Source of the DNA: Pseudomonadota bacterium
Lineage (GTDB): Bacteria; Pseudomonadota; Gammaproteobacteria; Steroidobacterales; Steroidobacteraceae
Assembly (NCBI GenBank): GCA_018241505.1
Contig: JAFEDS010000017.1
Coordinates: forward strand, 62,001-126,000
Reading direction: 5' to 3'
DNA length: 64,000 nt
A model generated the notes under the pieces. That model was not told the DNA's origin, made no database searches, and worked only from the letters and a program-made list of their open reading frames with translations. Shown here one piece after another: positions 7,965 through 15,794 of this stretch (positions within the stretch are counted from its first letter, which is position 1; each line of letters opens with the position of its first letter). A program made the position numbers and the translations under genes.

Positions 7965-9686
7965 ATGGCGTCGCGTTTCACGACATTCTCGCTGAGTGAA
8001 GATGCCGCGGAGGCCCAACAGCGCGAGCACAGTCCGTCACCGGGCAGACCCCGGCCCGACATATCGGATCTGACAGCGCGACTGCGGTTTGTGCCGCATG
8101 AAGGTCAGATCTGGCTCGACGACCAGCGGGTCGTGCTGCTGAATCTCGCCACTCTGATCACGCTCCGGCGTGAGCTGGTGGAAACCGTCGGTCCCCGAAA
8201 GGCGCGCGATATTCTGTTTCGGATGGGGCACGCCGCCGGTGCCCGGGAGGCCTTGCTCGCTTCCAAGGTGCGTATTGACCAGCCGCAGATAGATGCTTTC
8301 CTCGTCGGACCGCAATTGCATGCCATGCGTGGCGAGGTTTACGTAGAGCCCACGGTAATCGAGGCCGACATTGAATCGGGACGCTACTACAGCGAGCTCA
8401 TCTGGCGTAATTCAGCCGAGGCGGAGTGCCATTTGTCGTGTTTCGGCGGCAGCTCACAGCCGGTTTGCTGGATGGAAATCGGCTATGCCTCGGGTTATAC
8501 GAGCACGGTCATGCAACGGCCGATTGAGTTCAGGGAGATTGAATGTGTTGCGTGCGGCGATTCCAACTGTCGGATCGTGGGACGGCCGGCCGAAGCGTGG
8601 CCACTGAATTCCGAAGCAGTCATTTCCCGGGTGGATCTGCACTCATCGGCGGCCAAAGCCGTCGTCAGAGGCCTGGCTGACACACCCGATGGGGTCGTGG
8701 GTGCGTCGCCCGGTTTTCTCGGCGCATGGTACTTGTTGAAACGGGTGGCTCCGATGGATACCACCGTGCTGCTACAAGGTGAAACCGGTGTCGGCAAGGA
8801 AGTCTTCGCACGCGCGCTGCACGAGGCGAGCCCGCGCGCCGGCAAACCCCTGTTCAGTGTCAACTGCGCGGCCATACCTGAAAGTCTGATCGACGCCGAG
8901 CTTTTCGGAGTTGAACGCGGCGCCTATACAGGAGCCAATCAGCCGCGGCCCGGCTGGTTCGAGGCGGCTGATGGCAGCACCCTTTTTCTGGATGAAATCG
9001 GCACCCTGAGCATGGTCGCCCAGGCAAAGCTGCTGCGGGTGATTCAGGAAGGTCGATTCAATCGGGTCGGGGGCACCACGACACGCAAAGTGGATGTGCG
9101 CCTGGTCTGCGCCACCAATCTCGACCTCGAGGCGGAAGTGGAGCAGCAACGGTTTCGCCTCGACCTGTTGCACCGCCTGAATGTATTTCCCATCCTGATT
9201 CCGCCGCTGCGCAATCGGCTCGATGATATTCCGCCCCTCATTCAAATGTTTCTCGACCGGTTCAATCGCAAGACCGGCCGGAATATCAGCGGCTTTACGG
9301 TGTCAGCCGTGGACGCGTTGCTGTTGTATGAGTTCCCCGGCAATGTGCGCGAGCTCGAGAACATGATCGAGCGGGCCGCTATTCTCACGCCCGATCATGA
9401 GCCGATTGACACTTTGCACCTGTTCCGGGGTGCCAACCACTTGCGCAAGACCTTTCTCACACCTACGGCGAACGGCACACTCGCCGAACGCCAGGTTGGC
9501 GAACAGGACAGCGATAAAATCGGCGAAATCTGCGCGCGGCTGTCGTTGCCACAAATGGAAGCGCTCGCGATCCGGGAGGCATTGGCGGCCTGCAATGGGA
9601 ACGTGTCGGAGGCGGCGCGCCGCTTGGGACTGACTCGATCCAAGTTGCGCTACCGGCTGCGCGGTGACGGCGAGCCGGGCGAGTGA
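7965..9686 (+). CDS. Sigma-54-dependent aromatic-sensing activator (DmpR/XylR type, XylR_N + V4R)
   Basis: 573 residues. A XylR_N domain (about 38-130) and a V4R domain (about 140-205) with Cys at 155, 159, 168, 194, 197 and 202 form the effector-binding part. The AAA+ core has Walker A GETGVGKE (272-279), the sigma-54 loop GAYTGA (319-324, Tyr instead of the commoner Phe) and Walker B TLFLDEIG. A Fis-type HTH closes the protein (SEAARRLGLTRSKLRYRLR). DmpR and XylR bind phenol or toluene derivatives directly and relieve self-inhibition of the ATPase. It stands divergent from the SnoaL/Rieske/reductase operon, its likely target. Confidence 0.93.
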   Translation: MASRFTTFSLSEDAAEAQQREHSPSPGRPRPDISDLTARLRFVPHEGQIWLDDQRVVLLNLATLITLRRELVETVGPRKARDILFRMGHAAGAREALLASKVRIDQPQIDAFLVGPQLHAMRGEVYVEPTVIEADIESGRYYSELIWRNSAEAECHLSCFGGSSQPVCWMEIGYASGYTSTVMQRPIEFREIECVACGDSNCRIVGRPAEAWPLNSEAVISRVDLHSSAAKAVVRGLADTPDGVVGASPGFLGAWYLLKRVAPMDTTVLLQGETGVGKEVFARALHEASPRAGKPLFSVNCAAIPESLIDAELFGVERGAYTGANQPRPGWFEAADGSTLFLDEIGTLSMVAQAKLLRVIQEGRFNRVGGTTTRKVDVRLVCATNLDLEAEVEQQRFRLDLLHRLNVFPILIPPLRNRLDDIPPLIQMFLDRFNRKTGRNISGFTVSAVDALLLYEFPGNVRELENMIERAAILTPDHEPIDTLHLFRGANHLRKTFLTPTANGTLAERQVGEQDSDKIGEICARLSLPQMEALAIREALAACNGNVSEAARRLGLTRSKLRYRLRGDGEPGE

Positions 9687-9879
9687 CTCCATGGGCCCTG
9701 CACGCTCACGCTGCCGAAGCTCCAGCATGCGAGCCATCATTCAGATCCACTCCCGCGGTTCCTGGCGGGTGCGATTCGGGCCTGGCGGTGTCTATCAAAG
9801 GATCCAGTGGTGGCGCAGGAAGCCCGATCAGCGTGAGCAGGATCTCGGGGTGTTGGGTACATGCGTTGCCGGCGTCATC

Positions 9880-10116
9880 ATGTCGGCCCTGAACCTGTCC
9901 AATATTCACCATCATCATGTTGATGTGGACCTGCAATACGAAGCGGGCACATTGCAAGTGAGCGTGCAGGTTGAAACTGAAGCGCACACAGATTTGATCC
10001 AGTCTGTGCTGCAGACCGCTCTGCTGAAAGACCTGCTGGTCGGGGAGCTGTTGCGGGACTGGGGAACCCTGGAATTTTCAGCTTGCGCGCGCCCGGCCAG
10101 CACACTGATGGTGTAG
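9880..10116 (+). CDS. Small protein of unknown function with His-rich N-terminus
   Basis: 78 residues from ATG 9880, beginning MSALNLSNIHHHHVDVDL. It then alternates strand-like and amphipathic helix-like stretches (LQVSVQVETE ... LIQSVLQTALLKDLLVGELL). I do not recognise the family. The composition is protein-like and differs from the shadow frames around it, but no good ribosome-binding site is visible, so it may be spurious. Its end overlaps the convergent small membrane protein gene by 39 bp. Confidence 0.4.
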   Translation: MSALNLSNIHHHHVDVDLQYEAGTLQVSVQVETEAHTDLIQSVLQTALLKDLLVGELLRDWGTLEFSACARPASTLMV

Positions 10117-10245
10117 ATTACCTTCGGCGACCGGCACCGGATGCTCGCGCTGCCACCGGCGGCGCTCGTTGTATACCCGGGCCACGGCTCCGACTGAAAT
10201 CCAGATCCACGCTGCGACGATTGCGAATTCCAGGAAAGTGTTCAT
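10078..10245 (-). CDS. Small single-span membrane protein
   Basis: 55 residues from ATG 10245, preceded by a strong Shine-Dalgarno (GAAGGAGAT, 6 bases before the start). Residues 4-24 (FLEFAIVAAWIWISVGAVARV) form one membrane helix, followed by a basic stretch (NERRRWQREH). No family is recognised. The good ribosome-binding site and clean membrane topology argue for a real gene. It lies alone between an unrelated small open frame and the EamA transporter, which is on the same strand upstream. Confidence 0.6.
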   Translation of the reverse strand: MNTFLEFAIVAAWIWISVGAVARVYNERRRWQREHPVPVAEGNLHHQCAGRARAS

Positions 10246-10312
10246 GGGCGCATCTCCTTCAGTTGTGGATGAGACTATGCAGGCGCCGGCGGCGCGGAAC
10301 AAACACACATCC

Positions 10313-11227
10313 TTACGGCCGATATAGTTTTTCTTGTGGGAAAGCCCTGGTCGCCGCGGGTGCTGGCGCCGCGACCTTTTTCGCGCACATCACGCAAACC
10401 ACCACCGCAACGGTCACTGCCAGCATGGTGACGCTCACCTGTTCGCCGAGGAGCGTTGCGGACAGGGCGAGGCCGAAGAAGGGCTGCAGCAGTTGTAACT
10501 GACCCACGGCCGCGATACCGCCCTGCGCCAGGCCGCGGTACCAGAAGATGAAACCAATCAGCATGCTGAATACGGATACGTAAGCCAGTCCGATCCATGC
10601 GGGCACGCCGACCGTGGCGAAGCTCGAAGGAGCCGTCGCCAGCAGCAGCAACGCCATGAATGGCAGCGACAACACGAGTGCCCATGAGATCACTTGCCAG
10701 CCACCGAGCCTGCGGGACAACCTGGCCCCTTCGGCATAGCCGAGCCCGCACAGGATGACGGCGGCCAACATCAGCACATCGCCCAGCGGCGCGGCGGACA
10801 AGCCTGTTCTAAAGGCGAAACCGACCACGAGCGCACTACCCAGAGACGAGAATATCCAGAAGGCGGGTCGCGGGTTCTCACCTCCCCGCAGCACCGCAAA
10901 CGTTGCGGTGGCGAGGGGCAACAGGCCGATAAAGACGATGGAATGAGCTGCAGTGATGTGCTGTAGCGCCAGAGCCGTCAACAAAGGAAAGCCGATCACA
11001 ACACCGCAGGCCACTATTGCGAGCGACAGCAAATCGCCGCGCGCCGGTCGATTCGGCCGAAACAGCCATAGCAGCGCGAGACCGAGCAGTGCGGCAATCA
11101 CCGCGCGCGCGACCGTCAGGAAGACGGGATCGAAATCCATCACTGCCGCGCGGGTCGCAGGCAGCGAGCCGCTGAATATCAACACCCCCAGAAACCCATT
11201 GATCCAGCCCTTTGCCGTCCTGTCCAC
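10313..11227 (-). CDS. EamA/DMT-superfamily transporter
   Basis: 304 residues from a GTG start at 11227. Ten hydrophobic segments are arranged as two EamA repeats, the second ending LQLLQPFFGLALSATLLGEQVS, a typical signature. EamA proteins export amino acids and other metabolites. The frame runs further upstream to 11443, but that part is non-hydrophobic and overlaps the divergent regulator, so the GTG next to the first membrane helix is preferred. Pairing with a divergent MocR-type regulator is common for these exporters. Here the regulator is broken. Confidence 0.83.
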   Translation of the reverse strand: MDRTAKGWINGFLGVLIFSGSLPATRAAVMDFDPVFLTVARAVIAALLGLALLWLFRPNRPARGDLLSLAIVACGVVIGFPLLTALALQHITAAHSIVFIGLLPLATATFAVLRGGENPRPAFWIFSSLGSALVVGFAFRTGLSAAPLGDVLMLAAVILCGLGYAEGARLSRRLGGWQVISWALVLSLPFMALLLLATAPSSFATVGVPAWIGLAYVSVFSMLIGFIFWYRGLAQGGIAAVGQLQLLQPFFGLALSATLLGEQVSVTMLAVTVAVVVCVMCAKKVAAPAPAATRAFPQEKLYRP

Positions 11228-11294
11228 ACAAACGCGTCCGCCGATTGATTGGCGGCGATTCTGTGCGGGCCGGGCGTGCCGGCCCAGAGACGGT

Positions 11295-11337
11295 GCAGTA
11301 CAATTTGACGGAACTGTTCTGGTCAATGAGGCAGTAC
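11295..11337 (+). promoter_or_regulatory. Direct repeat GCAGTAC x2 in the MocR/EamA intergenic region
   Basis: GCAGTAC occurs at 11295-11301 and 11331-11337, directly before the MocR start. A TTGACG at 11305-11310 could be a -35 box. MocR/PdxR regulators often bind direct repeats in their own promoter, so this is a candidate site, seen only by eye. Confidence 0.35.
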
Positions 11338-11338
11338 G

Positions 11339-12546
11339 GTGGAAGCACACACGCTCGATGGGCCGCACGGCACCCTGATCGACAAAGTCATCGCAGCGGT
11401 CAAGCAACGAATCGCCAGCCGCGCGCTGACGCCTGGGGCACAACTGCCGTCCATCCGCGCGCTGGCCCAGACCCTGCGGGTTTCCAAGTCCACCGTCGTT
11501 GAAGCGTATGAGAGGTTGGCCGCCGAAGGAGCTATTCGTTCCCGGCCCGGCGCGGGCTTCTACGTCGTAGCGCCACTCGCGCCCCTATCGCTGGCCGACA
11601 TTGGCCCGAAGCTCGATCGTGCCATCGATCCTCTGTGGATCTCGCGTCAGTCGCTCGATGCCGGCGCGGAGGTCTTGAAGCCGGGCTGCGGCTGGCTACC
11701 GGCATCCTGGATGCCTGAGACCAGTCTGCGTCGCTCGTTACGCGCATTGGCGCGCGCTGACGAAGCGACGCTGACTGACTATGGAACACCGCTCGGGTTG
11801 CTTCCACTGAGACAACTGCTTGCGCGACGCATGAGCGAGCGGGGTATCGATGCATCGCCAGAACAGATCATGCTGATGGAGTCCGGTACACAGGCGATCG
11901 ATCTGCTTTGCCGCTTCCTGCTGGAGCCGGGTGACACGGTGCTGGTGGATGATCCCTGTTATTTCAACTTCCACGCATTGTTGCGCGCTCACCGCGCCAA
12001 GGTCGTTGGTGTTCCCTATACACCCAACGGGCCCAACGTCGAATCGTTTGCGCAAGCACTGAGTGACCATCAGCCCCGGCTCTACATTACAAACTCCGCC
12101 GTCCACAATCCTACTGGCGCGGTGCTCTCGCCAGTCACCGCACACCGCGTGCTGAAGCTCGCCGACCAGGCGGGATTGACCGTCATTGAAGACGACATTT
12201 TTGCCGACTTCGAAAATACCCCGGCCGCACGGCTCGCGGCATTTGATGGGCTGAATCGCGTGGTGCACATCGGCAGCTTCTCGAAGACGCTGTCGGCGTC
12301 CGTGCGCAGCGGATACATTGCTGCCCCGCGCGCCTGGATAGAAGGACTGGTCGACCTCAAGATCGCAACCGCATTTGGATCGATGCAACGGATGTGACTC
12401 ACCGAGCCTTGGCGGCCAATGTGGTTCTTGCTCCCGGCAACGCCTTCAGCCTTTCGTACACGGCGAGCAGCTTTCTGCGCTTCAATGTTGCCCAGTGCAG
12501 TGACGAGCGGATTTTTAAAGTGCTGAAGGCAGCAGTACACGCATGA
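11339..12546 (+). pseudogene. MocR-family (GntR + aminotransferase-fold) regulator, broken by an internal deletion
   Basis: The GTG start at 11339 opens a GntR winged helix (LPSIRALAQTLRVSKSTVVEAYERL) and a class-I aminotransferase-like domain. The PLP-lysine region is FSKTLSASVRSGYI. The frame stops at 12397 after LKIATAFGSMQRM. From about 12376 another frame continues DATDVTHRALAANVVLAPGNAF and ends LRFNVAQCSDERIFKVLKAA at 12546, which is the normal C-terminus of this family. Roughly 60-80 codons between the two parts are missing and the reading frame is shifted. The joined product could not fold as a full MocR regulator, so the gene is probably inactive. Its usual partner, the EamA exporter, is intact. 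Confidence 0.85.
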
Positions 12547-12657
12547 CCGTGGACAGTCGCGATCGTCCCTACCGCGTTCCCGTTCCGGCCCCTATTCAAA
12601 CTGACGAGTGCGCATGAACCTGCGGTACTATCCACGCTTTTAAATTGGGAGCGGACG

Positions 12658-13557
12658 ATGCATCGAGTACCCTGGCGGTTGGCTTTGGCTGGTATCACCC
12701 TTTCTGCAAGCGCTTTTGCCGCTGATGGATTCGGACCGGCATCCGTTCGGCCGGCTGCTCACCCCTTTCGCTTAGGGGCGCTCAAACTCACGGTGGTGCG
12801 CAGCGCCCAAGTCGTGTTACCCAATGACGGTAAGGTATTCGGTGTCGATTCCGGACCCGGTGCAGTCAGCGATCTCCTGCGATCCGCTGGCGCCCCGACA
12901 GATCGGCTTACACTGAGTGTTGACGCGCTACTGGTCCGCACGGGGGCGCGTCTCGTGCTCATCGACAGCGGCTTCAGCGCTGACAACCACGGAAACGTGA
13001 CAGGAAGTCTCGCAGAAGTTGCGGTCTCTCCGAAGGCGATAACGGATGTACTGATTACGCACTCGCACGGCGATCACACTGGTGGACTGTTGGATGCGAA
13101 CCACCATCTGGTGTATCCGAAAGCAACCATTCGGATGGCGAAGGCAGAGTGGGCGGCGTACCAGAAGAGCGCCCCTGCGGAACTCATAAAGGCCATTGCC
13201 TCTCATGTGAAGACGTTTGAGCCAGGTGCAACGATCGCGCCCGGTATCACTTCGGTGGCCCTCGATGGACACACTGCAGGTCACGTCGGCTACGAGATAT
13301 CCTCAAAGGGCGCTCGTCTACTGGACATTGGCGACATGGCTCACAGCTCCATCGTCTCACTGGCCAAACCTGATTGGACCATGGGATTCGACAAGGACCC
13401 CGCCATCGCCAAGCAGACACGCCAGACCACCCTGCAGCGCCTCGCCCACGACCAGGAGTTGGTGTTTTCACCTCACTTCCCGTACCCAGGCCTCGGTCAT
13501 ATCGTAACCGCAGGCAATGGATTCGCCTGGAAAGCAGGTGGGCCTGAGGAGCAGTAG
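12658..13557 (+). CDS. Exported MBL-fold metallo-hydrolase
   Basis: 299 residues with a Sec signal peptide (hydrophobic 7-20, cleavage near AFA-AD). The metallo-beta-lactamase motif HSHGDH lies at 135-140, followed by DGHTAGH and DIGDMAHS, with a last His near HFPYPGLGH. These give a full dinuclear zinc site. Layout and length resemble the periplasmic relatives of quorum-quenching lactonases and other MBL hydrolases. The substrate is unknown. A GGGAGCGG Shine-Dalgarno precedes ATG 12658. The gene stands alone, upstream of a riboswitch-controlled gene. Confidence 0.87.
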   Translation: MHRVPWRLALAGITLSASAFAADGFGPASVRPAAHPFRLGALKLTVVRSAQVVLPNDGKVFGVDSGPGAVSDLLRSAGAPTDRLTLSVDALLVRTGARLVLIDSGFSADNHGNVTGSLAEVAVSPKAITDVLITHSHGDHTGGLLDANHHLVYPKATIRMAKAEWAAYQKSAPAELIKAIASHVKTFEPGATIAPGITSVALDGHTAGHVGYEISSKGARLLDIGDMAHSSIVSLAKPDWTMGFDKDPAIAKQTRQTTLQRLAHDQELVFSPHFPYPGLGHIVTAGNGFAWKAGGPEEQ

Positions 13558-13670
13558 TCGGTCGCATTGTGCAGGTGCACCGGGCCGGGACTGCTTGCAC
13601 GCTCACAATAGTGCACCGAACAGATGAGAGGGCGCTACTGTCACCCTCTGCGCGCTCCCAGTAGAGTACT

Positions 13671-13765
13671 CGCATCACAAGGGCAAACCCGTCGCAAGGC
13701 GGGGACGCAAAGCCTCCGGTCTCTGACCTGATCGGTCAGAGATAGCGGGGTTGCCGGCAGACCTT
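13671..13765 (+). promoter_or_regulatory. c-di-GMP-I (GEMM-I) riboswitch aptamer
   Basis: The strand carries the conserved core in order: GGGCAAACC (13681-13689), a stem closed by a GCAA tetraloop, then GGGACGCAAAGCCTCCGG. A 9-bp perfectly paired hairpin follows (TCTCTGACC / GGTCAGAGA), then TAGCGGGGTTGCCGG. These match the GEMM-I consensus almost base for base, including the region that contacts c-di-GMP. The second hairpin is fully paired, with no obvious tetraloop-receptor bulge. It precedes the secreted Ig/FnIII gene at 13834. Confidence 0.93.
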
Positions 13766-13797
13766 CGCAATGAAAGCTGTCGTCATCGGGCATTTCG

Positions 13798-13828
13798 CCA
13801 CCTTGTGCGGTTCTACAACACGAGGTGG
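13798..13828 (+). promoter_or_regulatory. Shine-Dalgarno-sequestering hairpin (riboswitch expression platform)
   Basis: CCACCTTGTG (13798-13807) can pair over 10 bp (one G-U) with CACGAGGTGG (13819-13828), which holds the ribosome-binding site of the gene starting at 13834. The left arm CCTTGTG (13801-13807) can instead pair perfectly with CACAAGG (13676-13682) at the 5' edge of the aptamer. This gives two exclusive structures, as expected for a translational switch. Confidence 0.65.
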
Positions 13829-13833
13829 TATCA

Positions 13834-14763
13834 ATGAAGATGGGCATTTCCTGTGCCGGTAGGTTCGCTCGCGCTGCAATTTTCTGTGTGTTAGGAGGGT
13901 CGCTGCTGTCGGTGTCTTCACCGGCGTCCGCTGCCAGCAAGACGCTGACCATCAGTGGTCAGCCTGCGTCATCTGTGACGGTCGGTAACTCCTACTTGTT
14001 TCAACCCACGGCACACGACACGGTCAAGAGCCGCATCAAGTTCAACATCTATAACAAGCCCGCCTGGGCGACATTCGACGGCACAACGGGCCGGCTGTCA
14101 GGGAGGCCGTCTCGCCGTGATGTCGGTACCTACAGAGATATCAGCATTCGGCTCACCGACTGGTACGGATACGTGACCACTCCTGTGTTCTCGATCACCG
14201 TGGCCAACCCGTCGCCGCCCGCCAACACTGCGCCGACCATCTCCGGCCATGCTCCGGCAGTAGTTGATGCGGGAAGCATCTATAGCTTTGTACCCACGGC
14301 TTCCGATCGCGATAAGAACACTCTGACCTTCAGCATCGTCAATAAACCCCGGTGGGCCGCGTTCAATACGGCCACGGGCAAATTGTCCGGAATTCCTGCC
14401 AACACGGATGCCGGCGTATACGCCAACATCCAGATTTCGGTGAGCGACGGGAAGAGCCGTGTCGCCATGGCTGCCTTCTGGATTTCGGTCAAAGAGACTA
14501 CGGCCCGCAATGCGGAGCTGAGCTGGACGCCACCCGTCACGAACAGCGATGGATCGGTGCTGATGAATCTGAGCGGATATAACGTCTACTACGGCACCAG
14601 CCCCGATGCGCTCACGCAGGTCATCAAGGTCAGCAACCCAGGCCTCACGAGGTACGTGATCGATAGTCTGCCCAGCGGCACGTGGTACTTCGCGATGACC
14701 AGTGTTGCGGCTGATGGGGGCGAGAGCGCAAAATCAGCGGTGATTTCGACGACGACTTCCTGA
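13834..14763 (+). CDS. Secreted protein with two putative-Ig (He_PIG) repeats and a fibronectin type III domain
   Basis: 309 residues with a signal peptide ending near ASA-AS. Two similar repeats follow (about 38-125 and 130-222), each with the pattern YLFQPTAHD / YSFVPTASD and NKPAWATFDGTTGRLSG / NKPRWAAFNTATGKLSG, the mark of putative-Ig cell-surface modules. The C-terminal part (about 227-309; AELSWTPPV ... YNVYYGTSPDAL) is fibronectin type III. This suggests an adhesive or matrix component outside the cell. The start ATG 13834 is chosen for its SD GAGGTGG. A c-di-GMP riboswitch upstream fits a role in the attached versus motile switch. Confidence 0.88.
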   Translation: MKMGISCAGRFARAAIFCVLGGSLLSVSSPASAASKTLTISGQPASSVTVGNSYLFQPTAHDTVKSRIKFNIYNKPAWATFDGTTGRLSGRPSRRDVGTYRDISIRLTDWYGYVTTPVFSITVANPSPPANTAPTISGHAPAVVDAGSIYSFVPTASDRDKNTLTFSIVNKPRWAAFNTATGKLSGIPANTDAGVYANIQISVSDGKSRVAMAAFWISVKETTARNAELSWTPPVTNSDGSVLMNLSGYNVYYGTSPDALTQVIKVSNPGLTRYVIDSLPSGTWYFAMTSVAADGGESAKSAVISTTTS

Positions 14764-14777
14764 TCGATCGTGCCGGC

Positions 14778-14803
14778 GCACCGGGATCTCGAGATCCCGG
14801 TGC
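14778..14803. terminator. 26-bp perfect palindrome between convergent genes
   Basis: GCACCGGGATCTC followed by GAGATCCCGGTGC forms a perfect palindrome 15 bp after the Ig/FnIII stop and 5 bp after the convergent aminotransferase remnant's stop. It can act as a terminator hairpin for both strands, although no U-tract follows on the plus strand. Confidence 0.55.
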
Positions 14804-14807
14804 TCCA

Positions 14808-15108
14808 TCACCACATCATATACGGCGCGACGTCAGCATCCGACACAACGCCTCTGGTGACATCTCTCAGGGCCTCGCCAACTATCGCCGCTCCTTCCTT
14901 CGCCTCTTCCTCAGTCAACGTGAGCGGCGGAGTAAATTCGAGCACATTGCCGCGTAAACCGACATACAGAAACGCAGCCCCCAGTTGATAAGAGCGGTAG
15001 ATGGTTTTGGCGGTTGTCGTCACCGGTACGGGTTCGCGTGTCTTACGGTCCAGGACGAGCTCGATCCCGACCGCAAGCCCCCGCCCACGAACAGCCGTGT
15101 CCACATCG
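14808..15108 (-). pseudogene. C-terminal remnant of a class III (PLP) aminotransferase
   Basis: The minus strand reads VRGRGLAVGIELVLDRKT, then GLRGNVLEFTPPLTLTEEE and ends at 14808. This is the last ~100 residues of an omega-type aminotransferase (4-aminobutyrate aminotransferase family). The upstream four fifths, including the PLP-binding lysine, are missing. Homology begins exactly where the TetR gene stops (15109), so a deletion or rearrangement joined the two. The remnant has no start of its own and is presumed non-functional. Confidence 0.8.
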
Positions 15109-15705
15109 TCAGAACTGCTTTGCCAACAGGGCAAAACCTCGACGGATATAGTACCGCAATGGGTGGGCTGCATCAGCCTGCCTCCACTGGTCCAGCGCCA
15201 GACGCAGCGTACCCATGGCCACCATCGCGACCAAGCGCAGCCCGTCCCGCCGTGCCGGTGCCGGCCAAAGTTCACACATTGCGTCCAACAGGATCTGCTC
15301 TGCCTCGACGAAACCGGCTTCCTTGCGTGCGCGAAGTGCTTCAGTTGATTGCATCAGGTGGTCATAGACGATGGATTCCTTTGTCTCATAGCGCGACGCG
15401 AGCTTGATCAAACACTCGCGGACTGCAACCACAGGAGTCTGCCCGGGGGACTCGTTGAGCAGTGCGGGCCGCAACGCATGGCGGAATCCGCGATCGTGCG
15501 CGACCAACAGGATGTCCTCCTTGGAACCGAAATAGTAGAAGAATGTGCGGCGCGAAATGCCGGCCGCCTGAGCAATGGCCTCGAGGGTCGTACCCTCGTA
15601 GCCGTTTTTCACAAACAGTTTCAGGCCGCTTTCGATGAGCCGCTCCGCTGTCTCGCGCCGCTTGCGTTCCCTGAGGCCCTCTGGCTTTTCCGACGCCGCA
15701 CTCAT
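15109..15705 (-). CDS. TetR/AcrR-family regulator
   Basis: 198 residues from ATG 15705. The N-terminal HTH (about 12-58) reads ETAERLIESGLKLFVKNGYEGTTLEAIAQAAGISRRTFFYYFGSK across the usual TetR helices, and the rest is a helical ligand and dimer domain. An upstream in-frame extension exists but overlaps the divergent promoter. It faces the FAD monooxygenase gene. Two matching inverted repeats lie between them, so it probably represses that gene and itself. Its stop abuts the aminotransferase remnant, so its own C-terminus may have been altered; the terminal RRGFALLAKQF looks normal. Confidence 0.9.
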   Translation of the reverse strand: MSAASEKPEGLRERKRRETAERLIESGLKLFVKNGYEGTTLEAIAQAAGISRRTFFYYFGSKEDILLVAHDRGFRHALRPALLNESPGQTPVVAVRECLIKLASRYETKESIVYDHLMQSTEALRARKEAGFVEAEQILLDAMCELWPAPARRDGLRLVAMVAMGTLRLALDQWRQADAAHPLRYYIRRGFALLAKQF

Positions 15706-15728
15706 CCGAGTCGTTTCCTGCTGCGCTC

Positions 15729-15773
15729 TTGAAATATTACACCGAGTGTAATATAAAATCGCACCCAGTGCGA
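15729..15773 (+). promoter_or_regulatory. Sigma-70 promoter carrying two TetR-type operators
   Basis: A promoter TTGAAA (15729-15734), 17 bp, TATAAA (15752-15757) drives the monooxygenase. The inverted repeat ATATTACAC-cga-GTGTAATAT (15734-15754) fills its spacer. A second repeat of the same plan, TCGCAC-cca-GTGCGA (15759-15773), covers the expected start point. Both share the core CAC-C(G/C)A-GTG. This is a textbook repressor layout for the TetR protein encoded next door. Confidence 0.75.
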
Positions 15774-15794
15774 ACATTTGTGGAGACTCTTTTT

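Noticed and set aside
13618-13650. Terminator hairpin upstream of the riboswitch
   Set aside because: AGAGGG and CCCTCT can pair around an 11-base loop, but there is no U-tract and the stem is short.
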